The notes below the pieces were generated by a model that saw nothing but the letters and a program-made list of their open reading frames with translations, was not told the DNA's origin and did not search any database. From the NCBI RefSeq assembly GCF_018200035.1, contig NZ_CP073581.1, forward strand, positions 244,501 through 308,500: a stretch of 64,000 bases of DNA, in the 5' to 3' direction. This DNA comes from Sulfitobacter albidus (GTDB lineage Bacteria > Pseudomonadota > Alphaproteobacteria > Rhodobacterales > Rhodobacteraceae). Both the position numbers and the translations under genes were made by a program. Numbering within the stretch: the first letter of the stretch is position 1; each line of letters opens with the position of its first letter. Shown piece by piece: positions 9,619-18,447 of this stretch.

Positions 9619-10910
9619 AGCCGCCCAAGCATCAGCCGTCGATCTGGGCCGCCACGGCGCCCGTGCGTGTCCCGCGCCCGCTACTGAAGGGGGCGGCAGA
9701 GACGGATTTGGCCGTGATCGGCGGTGGCTTTACCGGCCTTTCGGCAGCGGTCGAAGCGGCGCGGCGCGGTCATGCGGTCACGGTGCTGGAGGGGGCGTCA
9801 GTCGGGTGGGGCGCGTCGGGGCGCAACAACGGGCAGGTGATCCCGATCCTGACAAGCGCCGAACCGGACGTCTGGGTGAAACGCTTCGGTGACGCAGGCC
9901 GCCGCATGGTTGATCTGATCGGGAATTCTGCCAACACGCTCTTTGGCCTTGCGCGGGAATTCGGCATGGACGCGGAGGCGGAGCAAAGCGGCTGGATGCA
10001 GCCCGCACACACGCCGGGCCGGGTCAAACTGATCGCCAAGCGGGTCGAGGCTTGGCAGCGCTATGGCTTCCCGGCGGAGCTGCGCGACGCGAACGAAACC
10101 CGCGATCTGCTGGGCACCGATTTCTGGCACGGCGCGATGCTGAACCCCACGGGCGGGCACATCAACCCGCTCGCCTTTGCGCGCGGTCTGGCCAAGGCGG
10201 CGGAGGGATTGGGCGCTGTCATTCACGAGGGCGCGCGGGTCACGCGCTATGCCCGCGAGGGTGTCGAATGGGTCATCACCACGCCCGAGGGCACGCTGCG
10301 CGCGCGCGCGCTGATCCTTGCGACCAATGCCTACACCGCCGAGCTGGTGCCATCGCTGGCGCCGCGCCTCGCACGCTCGCTGATCCCGGTGGTCAGCTGG
10401 CAGATGGCAACGCAGCCCCTGGGTGACAATCTGCGCGCGCAGATCGTGCCGGGGCGACAGGCGGTCAGCGACACGCGCGGCGATCTGCGGTTTTTCCGCT
10501 ACGATGCGCGCAACCGGATGATTACCGGCGGCGCCGTCATGGGCCGCCGCAACGTCGAGGCCCGCGTGCGCGCCAAGGCGGCGGCCAACATGGCCGAAGC
10601 CTTCCCCGAGATGGGCGTGCCCGAGATGACGCATGTCTGGTCCGGCTACGTCGGCATGACCCTTGACCGTTTTCCGCGGGTACACCGGATCGGTCCCGAC
10701 GGCTTTGCCTGGATGGCCTGCAACGGGCGCGGCGTGGCGTTCGGCACCGCCATGGGCCGCGAGCTGGCCCGCGCCGTTACCGGCGAGGATATTGAAACGC
10801 TGGCCCTGCCACTGACCGAGCCTGCGCCGTTCCCGATGCATGGCTTGGTCACGCGGCTGGCCCCCACCTATCTGGCGTGGCTCAAACGCGCCGACCAAAA
10901 GGAGATTTAA
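9615..10910 (+). CDS. FAD-dependent oxidoreductase (DAO superfamily, PuuB-like)
   Basis: A 431-residue flavoprotein. The dinucleotide-binding motif is DLAVIGGGFTGLSAAVEAARRG at about residues 33-54, followed by the GWGASGRNNGQV signature typical of gamma-glutamylputrescine oxidase-like members. The C-terminal FAD contact is WSGYVGMTLDRFPRV and ACNGRGVAFGTAMG. It would oxidise a secondary or primary amine taken up by the adjacent transporter. It overlaps the ATPase gene by four bases. The exact substrate is unknown; the N-terminal PSIWAATA segment is also usual for this subfamily. Confidence 0.86.
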   Translation: MKPPKHQPSIWAATAPVRVPRPLLKGAAETDLAVIGGGFTGLSAAVEAARRGHAVTVLEGASVGWGASGRNNGQVIPILTSAEPDVWVKRFGDAGRRMVDLIGNSANTLFGLAREFGMDAEAEQSGWMQPAHTPGRVKLIAKRVEAWQRYGFPAELRDANETRDLLGTDFWHGAMLNPTGGHINPLAFARGLAKAAEGLGAVIHEGARVTRYAREGVEWVITTPEGTLRARALILATNAYTAELVPSLAPRLARSLIPVVSWQMATQPLGDNLRAQIVPGRQAVSDTRGDLRFFRYDARNRMITGGAVMGRRNVEARVRAKAAANMAEAFPEMGVPEMTHVWSGYVGMTLDRFPRVHRIGPDGFAWMACNGRGVAFGTAMGRELARAVTGEDIETLALPLTEPAPFPMHGLVTRLAPTYLAWLKRADQKEI

Positions 10911-10913
10911 GCG

Positions 10914-11441
10914 ATGAATGAGCTGACCGAAAAAGGGGTCACACCCGAGACCGTCGATCTGACCAACATCCCCATCCTGCTGCGCCGCCGGATCGAGGCG
11001 ATGATCCTCTCCCACGTGCTGGAGGTCGTGACCGAGCGCCATTCGCGCGCGGAGGCCGAGGCGATCATCGGCGAGGCATGCTCGAAATCCGCGATTGAGC
11101 AGGGCGCGGGGTTGCGTGAGAAGAACCGCGCCGAAAAGGGCCGCGATCCGACCTTTGAGGATTTCGAGAATATCATGCCGCAGTGGCGTGCGGGCGGTGC
11201 GCTGGAGACCGAGGTGATCGAGGTCACCGACGACAAGATGGATTTCAACGTCACCCGCTGCAAATACTCCGAGATGTACCGGGAGATGGGGCTGGGCGAC
11301 ATCGGACATCTGCTGTCGTGCAACCGTGACGGTGATTTCTGCATCGGCTACAACCCGGACATGGAGCTGACGCGCACGCAGACGCTGATGAAGGGCGCGA
11401 GCCACTGCGATTTCCGCTACCGCATGAAGGGAGAGAACTGA
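10914..11441 (+). CDS. L-2-amino-thiazoline-4-carboxylic acid hydrolase-like protein
   Basis: A 175-residue protein resembling the ATC hydrolase (AtcB-type) family: a helical N-terminal half, then FNVTRCKYSEMYREMG and HLLSCNRDGDFCIGYNP, with the conserved Cys and the C-terminal THLMKGASHCDFRYR-like end (TLMKGASHCDFRY). Characterised relatives open the ATC ring to S-carbamoyl-cysteine, but many members have unknown substrates. It is followed, with a one-base overlap, by an M20 amidohydrolase, as in the ATC pathway where an M20 carbamoylase acts next. Family call good; true substrate inferred only. Confidence 0.78.
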   Translation: MNELTEKGVTPETVDLTNIPILLRRRIEAMILSHVLEVVTERHSRAEAEAIIGEACSKSAIEQGAGLREKNRAEKGRDPTFEDFENIMPQWRAGGALETEVIEVTDDKMDFNVTRCKYSEMYREMGLGDIGHLLSCNRDGDFCIGYNPDMELTRTQTLMKGASHCDFRYRMKGEN

Positions 11442-12604
11442 TGGCCGTCGAGAATTGGGTCGCCAAGGAGATCGAAGAACTGACAGCGTTCCGCCGCGAT
11501 CTGCACCGCAATCCCGAGCTGTTGTACGACGTGAACCGCACGGCCGGCAACGTGGCGGAGCGTCTGCGCGCCTATGGCTGTGACGAGGTGGTTGAGGGGA
11601 TCGGACGCACGGGCGTCGTCGGGGTGATCCTTGGCCAATCTGAAGGGCGCACCATTGGCTTGCGCGCGGATATGGATGCGCTGCCGATTGAGGAAGAGAC
11701 GGGGGCGGAGTGGTCCTCGACCGTCGCGGGCAAGATGCACGCCTGCGGCCACGACGGACACACCACCATGCTGCTGGGTGCTGCGAAACAGCTGTGCGAA
11801 AGCCGGGCGTTTTCGGGGCGTGTTCTGGTGATCTTTCAACCCGCCGAGGAAGGCGGGGCGGGCGCCGATGCGATGATCAAGGACGGTATGTTCACCCGCT
11901 GGCCCTGCGATGAGGTCTACGGGATGCACAACCGTCCCAATCTGCCAGTGGGCGAATTCACCATCAACGAGGGGCCGATCATGGGCTCGGTCGACGAGGT
12001 GCGCATCACGGTCGAGGGTGTGGGCGGTCACGCCGCCATGCCGCACACTTGCGTCGATCCGATGCCGATTGCCGCCAGCTTGATCAGCGCCACGCAGGGC
12101 ATGATGGCGCGCAGCCTCGATCCGATGGACAGCGCTGTCGTCTCACTCTGCACGATCCACGGGGGCGACGCGTTCAACGTCATCCCGCAGCAGATCGAGA
12201 TCACCGGCACCGTGCGCACCCTGCGCGAAGAAGTGCGCGAACATATCGAGGCGCGGCTGCGCGATCTGGTCACGCAGACCTGTGCCGCCGCCGGTGCCAA
12301 GGGGCATCTCGCCTACATCCGTATGTACCCTGTCACGGTGAATGATCCCGAAGGCACCCGCCGCGCCGCTGCCGCCGCGATAGAGGTCGCGGGCGCGGAC
12401 CGGGTCAGCCTCGACATGCCCGCGTCGCTGGGGGGCGAGGATTTCTCCTTCATGCTCAACGAGGTGCCCGGCGCGATGATCAATATCGGCAATGGCCCAT
12501 CGGCGGGGCTGCACCACCCCAAGTATGACTTCAATGACGACGTGATTGCTTGGGGCTGTTCCTATTGGACAACCCTCGTGCGCCAGCGTCTGCCGCTGGG
12601 ATGA
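11441..12604 (+). CDS. M20 family amidohydrolase (hippurate/N-acyl-amino acid hydrolase type)
   Basis: A 387-residue M20D peptidase-like amidohydrolase. Visible motifs: FRRDLHRNPELLYDV near the start, GLRADMDALPIEEETG, the metal site KMHACGHDGHTTMLLG, FQPAEEGGAGADAMI with catalytic Glu, and GGEDFSFMLNEVPGAM near the C-terminus. It removes an acyl or carbamoyl group from an amino acid in the cytoplasm. It is coupled to the ATC-hydrolase-like gene, so it probably acts on that enzyme's product. Confidence 0.92.
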   Translation: MAVENWVAKEIEELTAFRRDLHRNPELLYDVNRTAGNVAERLRAYGCDEVVEGIGRTGVVGVILGQSEGRTIGLRADMDALPIEEETGAEWSSTVAGKMHACGHDGHTTMLLGAAKQLCESRAFSGRVLVIFQPAEEGGAGADAMIKDGMFTRWPCDEVYGMHNRPNLPVGEFTINEGPIMGSVDEVRITVEGVGGHAAMPHTCVDPMPIAASLISATQGMMARSLDPMDSAVVSLCTIHGGDAFNVIPQQIEITGTVRTLREEVREHIEARLRDLVTQTCAAAGAKGHLAYIRMYPVTVNDPEGTRRAAAAAIEVAGADRVSLDMPASLGGEDFSFMLNEVPGAMINIGNGPSAGLHHPKYDFNDDVIAWGCSYWTTLVRQRLPLG

Positions 12605-13250
12605 GCGCGCGGGTTGTCTTTGATCTCGATGGGACATTGATCGACAGCGCGCCCGACATTCGTGCGGTCGCGAATGAGGTCTTGGCAGGGCTCGGTGCGG
12701 GGGAGATCACGCTTGCGCAGACCCATGACTTCATCGGCAACGGGGTGGACGTATTCGTGGCCAAGATGCGCGCGGCACTTGGCCTGCCCGACGCGTTGCA
12801 GACCGCCATGGCCGCCGCATTTCGCGACCGCTACGCCGATGCGCATGCGCTCACAGTGCTTTACCCGCAGGTGCGTGAGACGCTTGAACACCTCGTCGCA
12901 TCGGGTCACCGCTTAGGCCTGTGCACCAACAAACCGACCCAGGCGACACACGCGGTGTTGACCCACTTCGATCTTGCGCCGCTGTTTGAGACGGTCGTGT
13001 GCGGCGACACCCTGCCCGTGCACAAGCCTGATCCCGCCCCCTGCACCACGCGTTTGAGGCGCTAGGCACGGGCCCGAAGCTTTACGTCGGCGACAGCGAT
13101 GTGGATGGTGCAACGGCGCTGGCGGCACACGTGCCCTTCGCGCTGTATCTGCCAGGCTATTGCAAGCTGCCCGCCGATGAGATCCCCCATGCGGCAGGTT
13201 TTGATGATTTCCGCCGCCTGCCGGAGCTGGTTGCGACCCACGCGTGCTAA
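12601..13250 (+). CDS. gph: Phosphoglycolate phosphatase-like HAD hydrolase (apparent -1 frameshift)
   Basis: A HAD phosphatase of about 216 residues. The nucleophile motif is FDLDGTLIDSAPDIRAV, then motif II LCTNKPTQA, then HKPDPAP. At this point the frame breaks: the C run at 13037-13041 has five C, and a sixth would continue into LHHAFEALG and the HAD motif IV YVGDSDVDGATA, ending at a stop at 13248-13250. As written, the protein stops early after CTTRLRR. The intact reading matches phosphoglycolate phosphatase closely. It overlaps the amidohydrolase gene by four bases. A sequencing error is the likeliest reason. Confidence 0.85.
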
Positions 13251-13311
13251 GGCCTTGCCTTGTCGCGCAGGGGCCGCCCGCTAGGTGTCTCGCAGACAGG
13301 GAGCGACACCA

Positions 13312-14418
13312 ATGACGATCAACAGCCCGCCCATCACTGCCGGCGCCGCACTTGAGGCGCTGCGCGCGGGTTTTGCCGCGCAAGCCGCCGGACAGCTGAC
13401 TGCGTCGTGGATGCTGCACGGCCGTCCCGGCATCGGCAAGACCGAGATCGTCGCACAGCTCGCGCGCGAAACCGGCAGCCGCCTCTACGATCTGCGCCTC
13501 ACCACGATCGAGCCTCAGGATCTGCGCGGCCTGCCATTCTACGACCATGAAACCAAACGCACGATCTGGTATCCGCCCGAGGATTTGCCAACGGGCGACG
13601 CCCCCGCGATCCTGTTCCTTGATGAGCTGACAGCCGCCGCACCCGCCTTGCAACCCACGGTCTACGGCCTTTTGCAGGAAAGGCGCATCGGTCAAAATCA
13701 ACTCCCGCCGCAGACTTTCATCGTGGCGGCGGGCAACACGGTCGAGGATGGCGCCGTCGCTTACGAGATGGGGACAGCTCTGTCCGATCGTCTTTTGCAT
13801 CTGAACCTGCGGGCGGAGGCGTCTGACTGGCTGCGCAGCTACGCCGTGCCGCAGGCGCTGCACCCCAGCGTGACCGCCTTTATCCGCACCCGGCCTGACC
13901 TGCTCGACACGACCGAAGACGCCCTGCGCCGCGGTGAGATGATCGCCTGCACGCCCCGCGCCTGGACCCGCGTCAGTGCCATTCTGCGCAGCACCGATGA
14001 AAGGATGCTGCGCGATACGCTCGTCGCCGGCACCGTGGGGGAGGCCGCCGCAGCGGAGTTCGCGCTGGTCGCCGATGATATTGCGGCCAGCGTGCAGGCA
14101 GAAGCGATGCTGGACGCCGATGCGCGCGCGCGCCTTGAGATGTACCCCGTCAGCCTGCACGGGCTCACTGCGCTGGTCTATGCCCTTGTCGCTTTGGCCG
14201 ATGAACGCAGCCTGCCTGCCGCAATCGACACGCTTGCCGGGATCCGTACGCTCGCGGTGCATCGCCCCGAGCCCGAATTCGCCCGCCTGCCGTTGGGCGA
14301 GCTTGTGACCTACGGTTTCGAGCTGCTGATCGAGCGTGCGTTGGCGGAGGGGTTACAGGAGGCATTCCGCAGCTCCCAAAGCTACGCCGACTATCTCGCC
14401 GCGCGCGAGAGCGGATGA
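13312..14418 (+). CDS. MoxR-family AAA+ ATPase
   Basis: A 368-residue AAA+ ATPase with Walker A GRPGIGKTE at about residue 37, Walker B ILFLDELTAAAP, sensor 1 FIVAAGN, and the arginine-rich segment ALSDRLLHLNL. MoxR proteins act as chaperone-like ATPases with a VWA-domain partner, and exactly such a partner follows with a 4-base overlap. The ATG at 13312 has AGGGAG upstream; an in-frame GTG at 13285 lacks a site. Target of the pair unknown. Confidence 0.88.
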   Translation: MTINSPPITAGAALEALRAGFAAQAAGQLTASWMLHGRPGIGKTEIVAQLARETGSRLYDLRLTTIEPQDLRGLPFYDHETKRTIWYPPEDLPTGDAPAILFLDELTAAAPALQPTVYGLLQERRIGQNQLPPQTFIVAAGNTVEDGAVAYEMGTALSDRLLHLNLRAEASDWLRSYAVPQALHPSVTAFIRTRPDLLDTTEDALRRGEMIACTPRAWTRVSAILRSTDERMLRDTLVAGTVGEAAAAEFALVADDIAASVQAEAMLDADARARLEMYPVSLHGLTALVYALVALADERSLPAAIDTLAGIRTLAVHRPEPEFARLPLGELVTYGFELLIERALAEGLQEAFRSSQSYADYLAARESG

Positions 14419-15650
14419 ACGACACGCATTCCATCCGCGCGGGCCCCGCCTTGCGTGCCTTGGCCGAAGCGGATCCGGCCCTGGCGGCGCTTTCGCTCTG
14501 GTGCACCCACCGCGACGGCGCGCGCACGATGACCGCCGGTGCGCGCATCACCTACGGGCCCGAATTTGCGGCGCTGCCGCTGCACGAACAGATTGGCCTC
14601 GCGGGTCACCACATCCTGCACGTTGCCCTGCGCCACTCCGCCCGACAGGCGGCATTGGCCGCGCGGCTGGGCGCGGCCTTCGACGCTGATCGCTTTACCC
14701 TAGCTGCTGACGCGCTGGTCAACGAAGCGGTGCTGGCGGGCGATCATGCCCTTCCCCGACCCGCCGTGACGCTGAGCGGTCTGTTGAGCGCCGTGCGCGG
14801 GCTGGAACCGGGGCCCGCACCACTCGTGAACTGGGATGTCGAACGGCTCTACTTCGCGCTGGGCGCGGGATCAGAGGGCGCGCAAGGCCGCGAGGGCGAT
14901 GCGCAAAGCTACGCGCAGGCGCAGGAGTTCGCGACCGATCTGGAGCCGGACACCGGCAACCCCGACAGCCAAGGTGAGATCGAGGACGCTGCCCGCTGGC
15001 GCCAGCACACCGCCCGCGCCATGCAGGCCGGGCGCGGCGCCGGGCGCGGGATCGGTCGGATCGGGCATAGCCTCGCGGATCTGCCAAGCCCGCGTATCCC
15101 GTGGGAGCATGTCTTGCGCCGATTGGTCACGGCGGCGGTCCTGCAGTCGCCACAGCCGACCCCGTTGCGTCCCGCGCGCCGCTGGATCGCCACAGCTGCC
15201 CAGGCCCGCCTTGCGCAAACCCCGACGCCGGGGTTTGAAGCCGGACGCCGCAACCGCACGGATGTGCCGCGCATCGCCATCGGCCTCGACGCCTCCAGCT
15301 CGATCCCCGACGCAGCGCTGGGTATTTTCTGGGCCGAGGTGACGGGCATCGCGCGCCGCAGCCGGGCCGAGCTTCACCTGATGATCTTTGACGATGCGAT
15401 CCGCGAACAGGTCCGCTTTGATCCGTCCCAGACCCGGTTGCCCTTGCCGACCCTGCCGCGCGGTGGTGGCACGGCCTTTTCCCCGGTCATCGCGCAAGCG
15501 CAGGCGCTGGGCGCCGCGGCGCTTGTACTCCTGACCGATCTTGAAGGCGATCCCGGCCCGGCCCCGCGAGGGCTGCGTGTCATCTGGGCCACCCCCGCCG
15601 CCCCCGCGCGCGAGCCGTCGTTCGGAACCCTTCTCGATCTGGGCGCCTGA
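14415..15650 (+). CDS. DUF2201 protein: putative metallopeptidase domain plus VWA-like domain
   Basis: A 411-residue protein. The N-terminal half has the zincin-like motif GHHILHVALRH near residue 63 (HxxxH around a histidine cluster). A middle linker is rich in Ala/Gly/Gln. The C-terminal third is a VWA-like domain with the MIDAS-type sequence IGLDASSSIPD near residue 286 and LVLLTDLEGD. This matches the DUF2201 architecture, which is usually encoded next to a MoxR ATPase, as here. The pair is presumed to remodel or mature another protein; none is identified. Confidence 0.82.
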   Translation: MNDTHSIRAGPALRALAEADPALAALSLWCTHRDGARTMTAGARITYGPEFAALPLHEQIGLAGHHILHVALRHSARQAALAARLGAAFDADRFTLAADALVNEAVLAGDHALPRPAVTLSGLLSAVRGLEPGPAPLVNWDVERLYFALGAGSEGAQGREGDAQSYAQAQEFATDLEPDTGNPDSQGEIEDAARWRQHTARAMQAGRGAGRGIGRIGHSLADLPSPRIPWEHVLRRLVTAAVLQSPQPTPLRPARRWIATAAQARLAQTPTPGFEAGRRNRTDVPRIAIGLDASSSIPDAALGIFWAEVTGIARRSRAELHLMIFDDAIREQVRFDPSQTRLPLPTLPRGGGTAFSPVIAQAQALGAAALVLLTDLEGDPGPAPRGLRVIWATPAAPAREPSFGTLLDLGA

Positions 15651-15691
15651 GCCCGCCCCTGCACCCTTTCAAAAATACCTGATCCGACATC

Positions 15692-16363
15692 TCACCCGAG
15701 TGCTGCGGCCAGACGGGCGTGCGCCGACACGCCTCGCGCGTCAAAGGTCACATCGCGCAGGAATACCCCCTGCGATTGGTTGATCCGTTGCAGCAATCGC
15801 TCGCTCAAGGGCGCCTTGAACAGCTCTTCGCGCAGGATGGCGCATTCCTCGACGCTCAGCGCGATCACCTTCGGCCCGTCTTCCGACTGTACCGACACGT
15901 AGGTGAGCGGCGGCAACCGCCACAGCTCGGATTGCTCGATCACCAAATGCAGCTCCCCGCGTTTCATGTCGCGCCCCGCGGCGATCCGGGTCAGCGCGGC
16001 GCGGGCCTGCAGGCGCAGCAGATCCAGCCCCCGATCTGCCGCCGCGGCATCGATCAGACGCGCGCGCCGTGCCTTAGGCACCCGCAAAAGGCGCATTTCC
16101 ACCAGCCAGATCATCGCCACCATCAGGATCGGCGCCTGCGCCATCGGCAGCGCCATGGCGTTCCAGCTCAACCCGATCAGGATCAATGGCAACAGCGTCA
16201 GCGCATAGCGCAGCGCCTGAAACTCGATGATCAGCCGCAGATAAAGCCAGAACCCGACGCGCGTGCGCGGCCAGACCGTCACCCGGCCAAAGAACTTGCG
16301 CGGCAGCTGGCGCACCTTGAGGATGGCGGGGTTGCGCAGGGTTCGGTGGGTCACGACGATCAT
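15692..16363 (-). CDS. Membrane protein of unknown function
   Basis: A 223-residue protein I do not recognise. An N-terminal basic segment leads to two close hydrophobic stretches (about residues 40-80: LTLLPLILIGLSW and QAPILMVAMIWLVEM), probably two membrane helices. A soluble C-terminal region follows, with LHLVIEQSELWRLPPL and VIALSVEECAILREELF. I use the ATG at 16363; no clear ribosome site is visible. It is convergent with the DUF2201 gene and lies downstream of the MaoC-type gene on the same strand. Confidence 0.65.
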   Translation of the reverse strand: MIVVTHRTLRNPAILKVRQLPRKFFGRVTVWPRTRVGFWLYLRLIIEFQALRYALTLLPLILIGLSWNAMALPMAQAPILMVAMIWLVEMRLLRVPKARRARLIDAAAADRGLDLLRLQARAALTRIAAGRDMKRGELHLVIEQSELWRLPPLTYVSVQSEDGPKVIALSVEECAILREELFKAPLSERLLQRINQSQGVFLRDVTFDARGVSAHARLAAALG

Positions 16364-16402
16364 GCGGCAATCATAGCGTCGCACGCGGCAGGCGGTAGCC
16401 CG

Positions 16403-17251
16403 TCAGAACGTCGCGGTCGCGCGCATGGCGATCCGCCCCTCGGCGGTCGCGGCTGCCAGCTCTTCGCGCGGGCCGTCCCCGCGCGCGTGCAGCGTAAAGG
16501 GCGCAGTATCAAACACCGGCGCCACCGCGCGAAAGGAGAACGCGCGCATCCTGTCTCCCCGCCGCGAGGTGGCAAGATCGGCCAGCAGCGTGGCGATCAG
16601 CGGGCCATGCACCACCAGCCCCGCGTGCCCCTCGACACCCGTCGCGTAGTCGCGATCGTAGTGGATGCGATGCCCGTTGAAGGTCAGCGCTGAATAGCGA
16701 AAGAGCATCACCTCGGAGGGCACGATTTGCCGGGTCGTCTCCCAATCCGCCCCGACGGGATCGGTTGGCGTCGCAGCCGGTGGACCGGGCGCGGGATCCG
16801 CGCGGTAGACGATGTCGTGCTCTTCCCAAAGCGCGGGACCGTCAGGCCCCGCAATCTCGTGGCGCACGGTGACAAAACACAGAGGCCCGCTGCGACCGTT
16901 CTTTGGTGTCACGGCGCGAATGGTCGAGATTTTGCGGGCTTCCTCTCCCAATACGAGCGGGCGCATGAAGCCCAGCCGACCGCCGGCCCACATCCGCCGC
17001 GGCAGCGCCACCGGCGGCAGAAAACCACCCTTTGCCGGATGCCCGTCCCGACCCAGACCGCTCAGCGGCGCGGTTTCCAGAAAATAAAGCCAGTGCCAAA
17101 GTGCGGGCAGGGCCATACCGTCGTCGAGGGTCGCGTCGCGATCAAGCGTCATCTGCATCCGCCGCGCGGGGTCCGCGTGCAGCCGGTCCTGCCGGGTCTG
17201 GCTGTGTCCGATCCACGCACGCGGATCTGCGGTTTCGGGGGGTGTCTGCAC
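16403..17251 (-). CDS. MaoC-type hydratase (FAS1-like dehydratase / mesaconyl-C4-CoA or itaconyl-CoA hydratase family)
   Basis: A 282-residue hotdog-fold hydratase. An N-terminal FAS1-like dehydratase half (HWLYFLETAPLSGLGRDGHPAKGGFLP) is joined to a MaoC half carrying FRYSALTFNGHRIHYDRDYA and GLVVHGPLIATLLADLA, with the catalytic Asp/His of the R-hydratase type in NGHRIHYD. Relatives hydrate mesaconyl-C4-CoA, itaconyl-CoA or 3-methylfumaryl-CoA. The start is GTG at 17251, fixed by a perfect AGGAGG seven bases upstream. Pathway neighbours are absent, so the substrate is open. Confidence 0.83.
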   Translation of the reverse strand: MQTPPETADPRAWIGHSQTRQDRLHADPARRMQMTLDRDATLDDGMALPALWHWLYFLETAPLSGLGRDGHPAKGGFLPPVALPRRMWAGGRLGFMRPLVLGEEARKISTIRAVTPKNGRSGPLCFVTVRHEIAGPDGPALWEEHDIVYRADPAPGPPAATPTDPVGADWETTRQIVPSEVMLFRYSALTFNGHRIHYDRDYATGVEGHAGLVVHGPLIATLLADLATSRRGDRMRAFSFRAVAPVFDTAPFTLHARGDGPREELAAATAEGRIAMRATATF

Positions 17252-17361
17252 GCGCGGCCTCCTGTCTGGATTTATGGCACTAAAGTGCACCGATCCCTTT
17301 TCTTTTGCGAGGCCAAAACTACTTCCCAAAAAGAGTGAAGGTCCGCAGGGGATCAACGATC

Positions 17362-18447
17362 ATGCATGTGTTTGACAGTGAAGACCCGATCGATGCGGTG
17401 ATTACCTGGGTCGATGGCGGCGACCCGACCCACCGCGCGCTGCGCGAAAGCTATTTGCGGCGACAGACGTCACCGCTTTGCGAGAATGCCAGCAATCCCC
17501 ATCGCTGGGGCGCGGATGACGAGATATTCTTTTGCCTGCACTCGATTAATCTTCACGCGCCCTGGATCCGCACGATCTGGCTGGTGGTCGATGGGGAGGG
17601 GCCCGATCCGGCCCGCCTGTCGCCCGCGATCCGCGCAAAGCTGAGGCTGGTGCGCCATCACGAAATCTTTGCCGGGTTCGAGCATGTGCTGCCCACCTTC
17701 AACAGCCTGGCCATAGAAAGCATGTTGTGGCGAATCGAGGGGCTGTCGAACCGCTTTCTCTATTTCAATGACGATGTGTTCCTCACCGCGCCGCTGCATC
17801 CGTCGGACATGTTTGAGGGGAATGCCCCGGTTCTGCGGGGCAAAAGGCGTAATTATGAACGCGTCGTGACGCAAGCAGATCGACGCGCGCATCCCGCGCG
17901 GTTCAATCAGGTGATGCACGCCAATGCCGCCGGCCTCTTGGGGCACGCACCCGACCAGATATTTGCGGCCGCCCATGTGGTGCATCCGCTGCGCCGGTCG
18001 GTCATGGCCCGCCTATTTGTCGAACATCGTCAGGCATTTCTCGACAACATCCGGCACCGGTTTCGCGATCTGGGGCAATTCCTGCCGCAGGCCCTGCACA
18101 ATCACCGTTTGATCGAAACCGGCGAAGTACGCTTTGCCGTGACCCGCGACCACGTGCACGTCAAAAGCGGGACCAGCGGCGCGAAGGCGGCAAAACGTCT
18201 GTCGCCCGAGGGGATGCGCGACGCAAAATTCCTTTGTGTCAACGACCTGCCACAGCTTGAGGCCGCGTTGCCCGATGCACGGCTGCGCCTTGCGCAGGCG
18301 GTCGCGGGCCCGTCACAGGTTGCCCAAGGGGATGCGTTCGAGCGCGTGAAAGAACCCCTGCGCATCCTGAGCGGCCAGCGTCACATGGTCGATGGTATAG
18401 GGCTGCGACAGTACGGGGGCAAAGTGGCGCTGGGCCTGCGCCCGTAG
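17362..18447 (+). CDS. Stealth family sugar-phosphate transferase
   Basis: A 361-residue protein with the four Stealth regions in order: CR1 IDAVITWVDGGDPTH, CR2 NRFLYFNDDVFLTAPLHPSDMF, CR3 around HANAAGLLGHAP and HPLRRSVMARLF, and CR4 AKFLCVNDLPQLEAALPD. Such enzymes transfer sugar-1-phosphate units in capsule or exopolysaccharide synthesis. The last 40 or so residues run into the convergent DUF1045 gene, giving a 135-base overlap; the family usually ends near the FERV at about residue 331. No other polysaccharide genes are nearby. Confidence 0.88.
   Translation: MHVFDSEDPIDAVITWVDGGDPTHRALRESYLRRQTSPLCENASNPHRWGADDEIFFCLHSINLHAPWIRTIWLVVDGEGPDPARLSPAIRAKLRLVRHHEIFAGFEHVLPTFNSLAIESMLWRIEGLSNRFLYFNDDVFLTAPLHPSDMFEGNAPVLRGKRRNYERVVTQADRRAHPARFNQVMHANAAGLLGHAPDQIFAAAHVVHPLRRSVMARLFVEHRQAFLDNIRHRFRDLGQFLPQALHNHRLIETGEVRFAVTRDHVHVKSGTSGAKAAKRLSPEGMRDAKFLCVNDLPQLEAALPDARLRLAQAVAGPSQVAQGDAFERVKEPLRILSGQRHMVDGIGLRQYGGKVALGLRP

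Noticed and set aside
18240..18447. Another one-base frameshift at the end of the Stealth gene
   Set aside because: The current frame gives the expected CR4 and FERV end; the other frames give no better family match. A lost stop is simpler than an indel.
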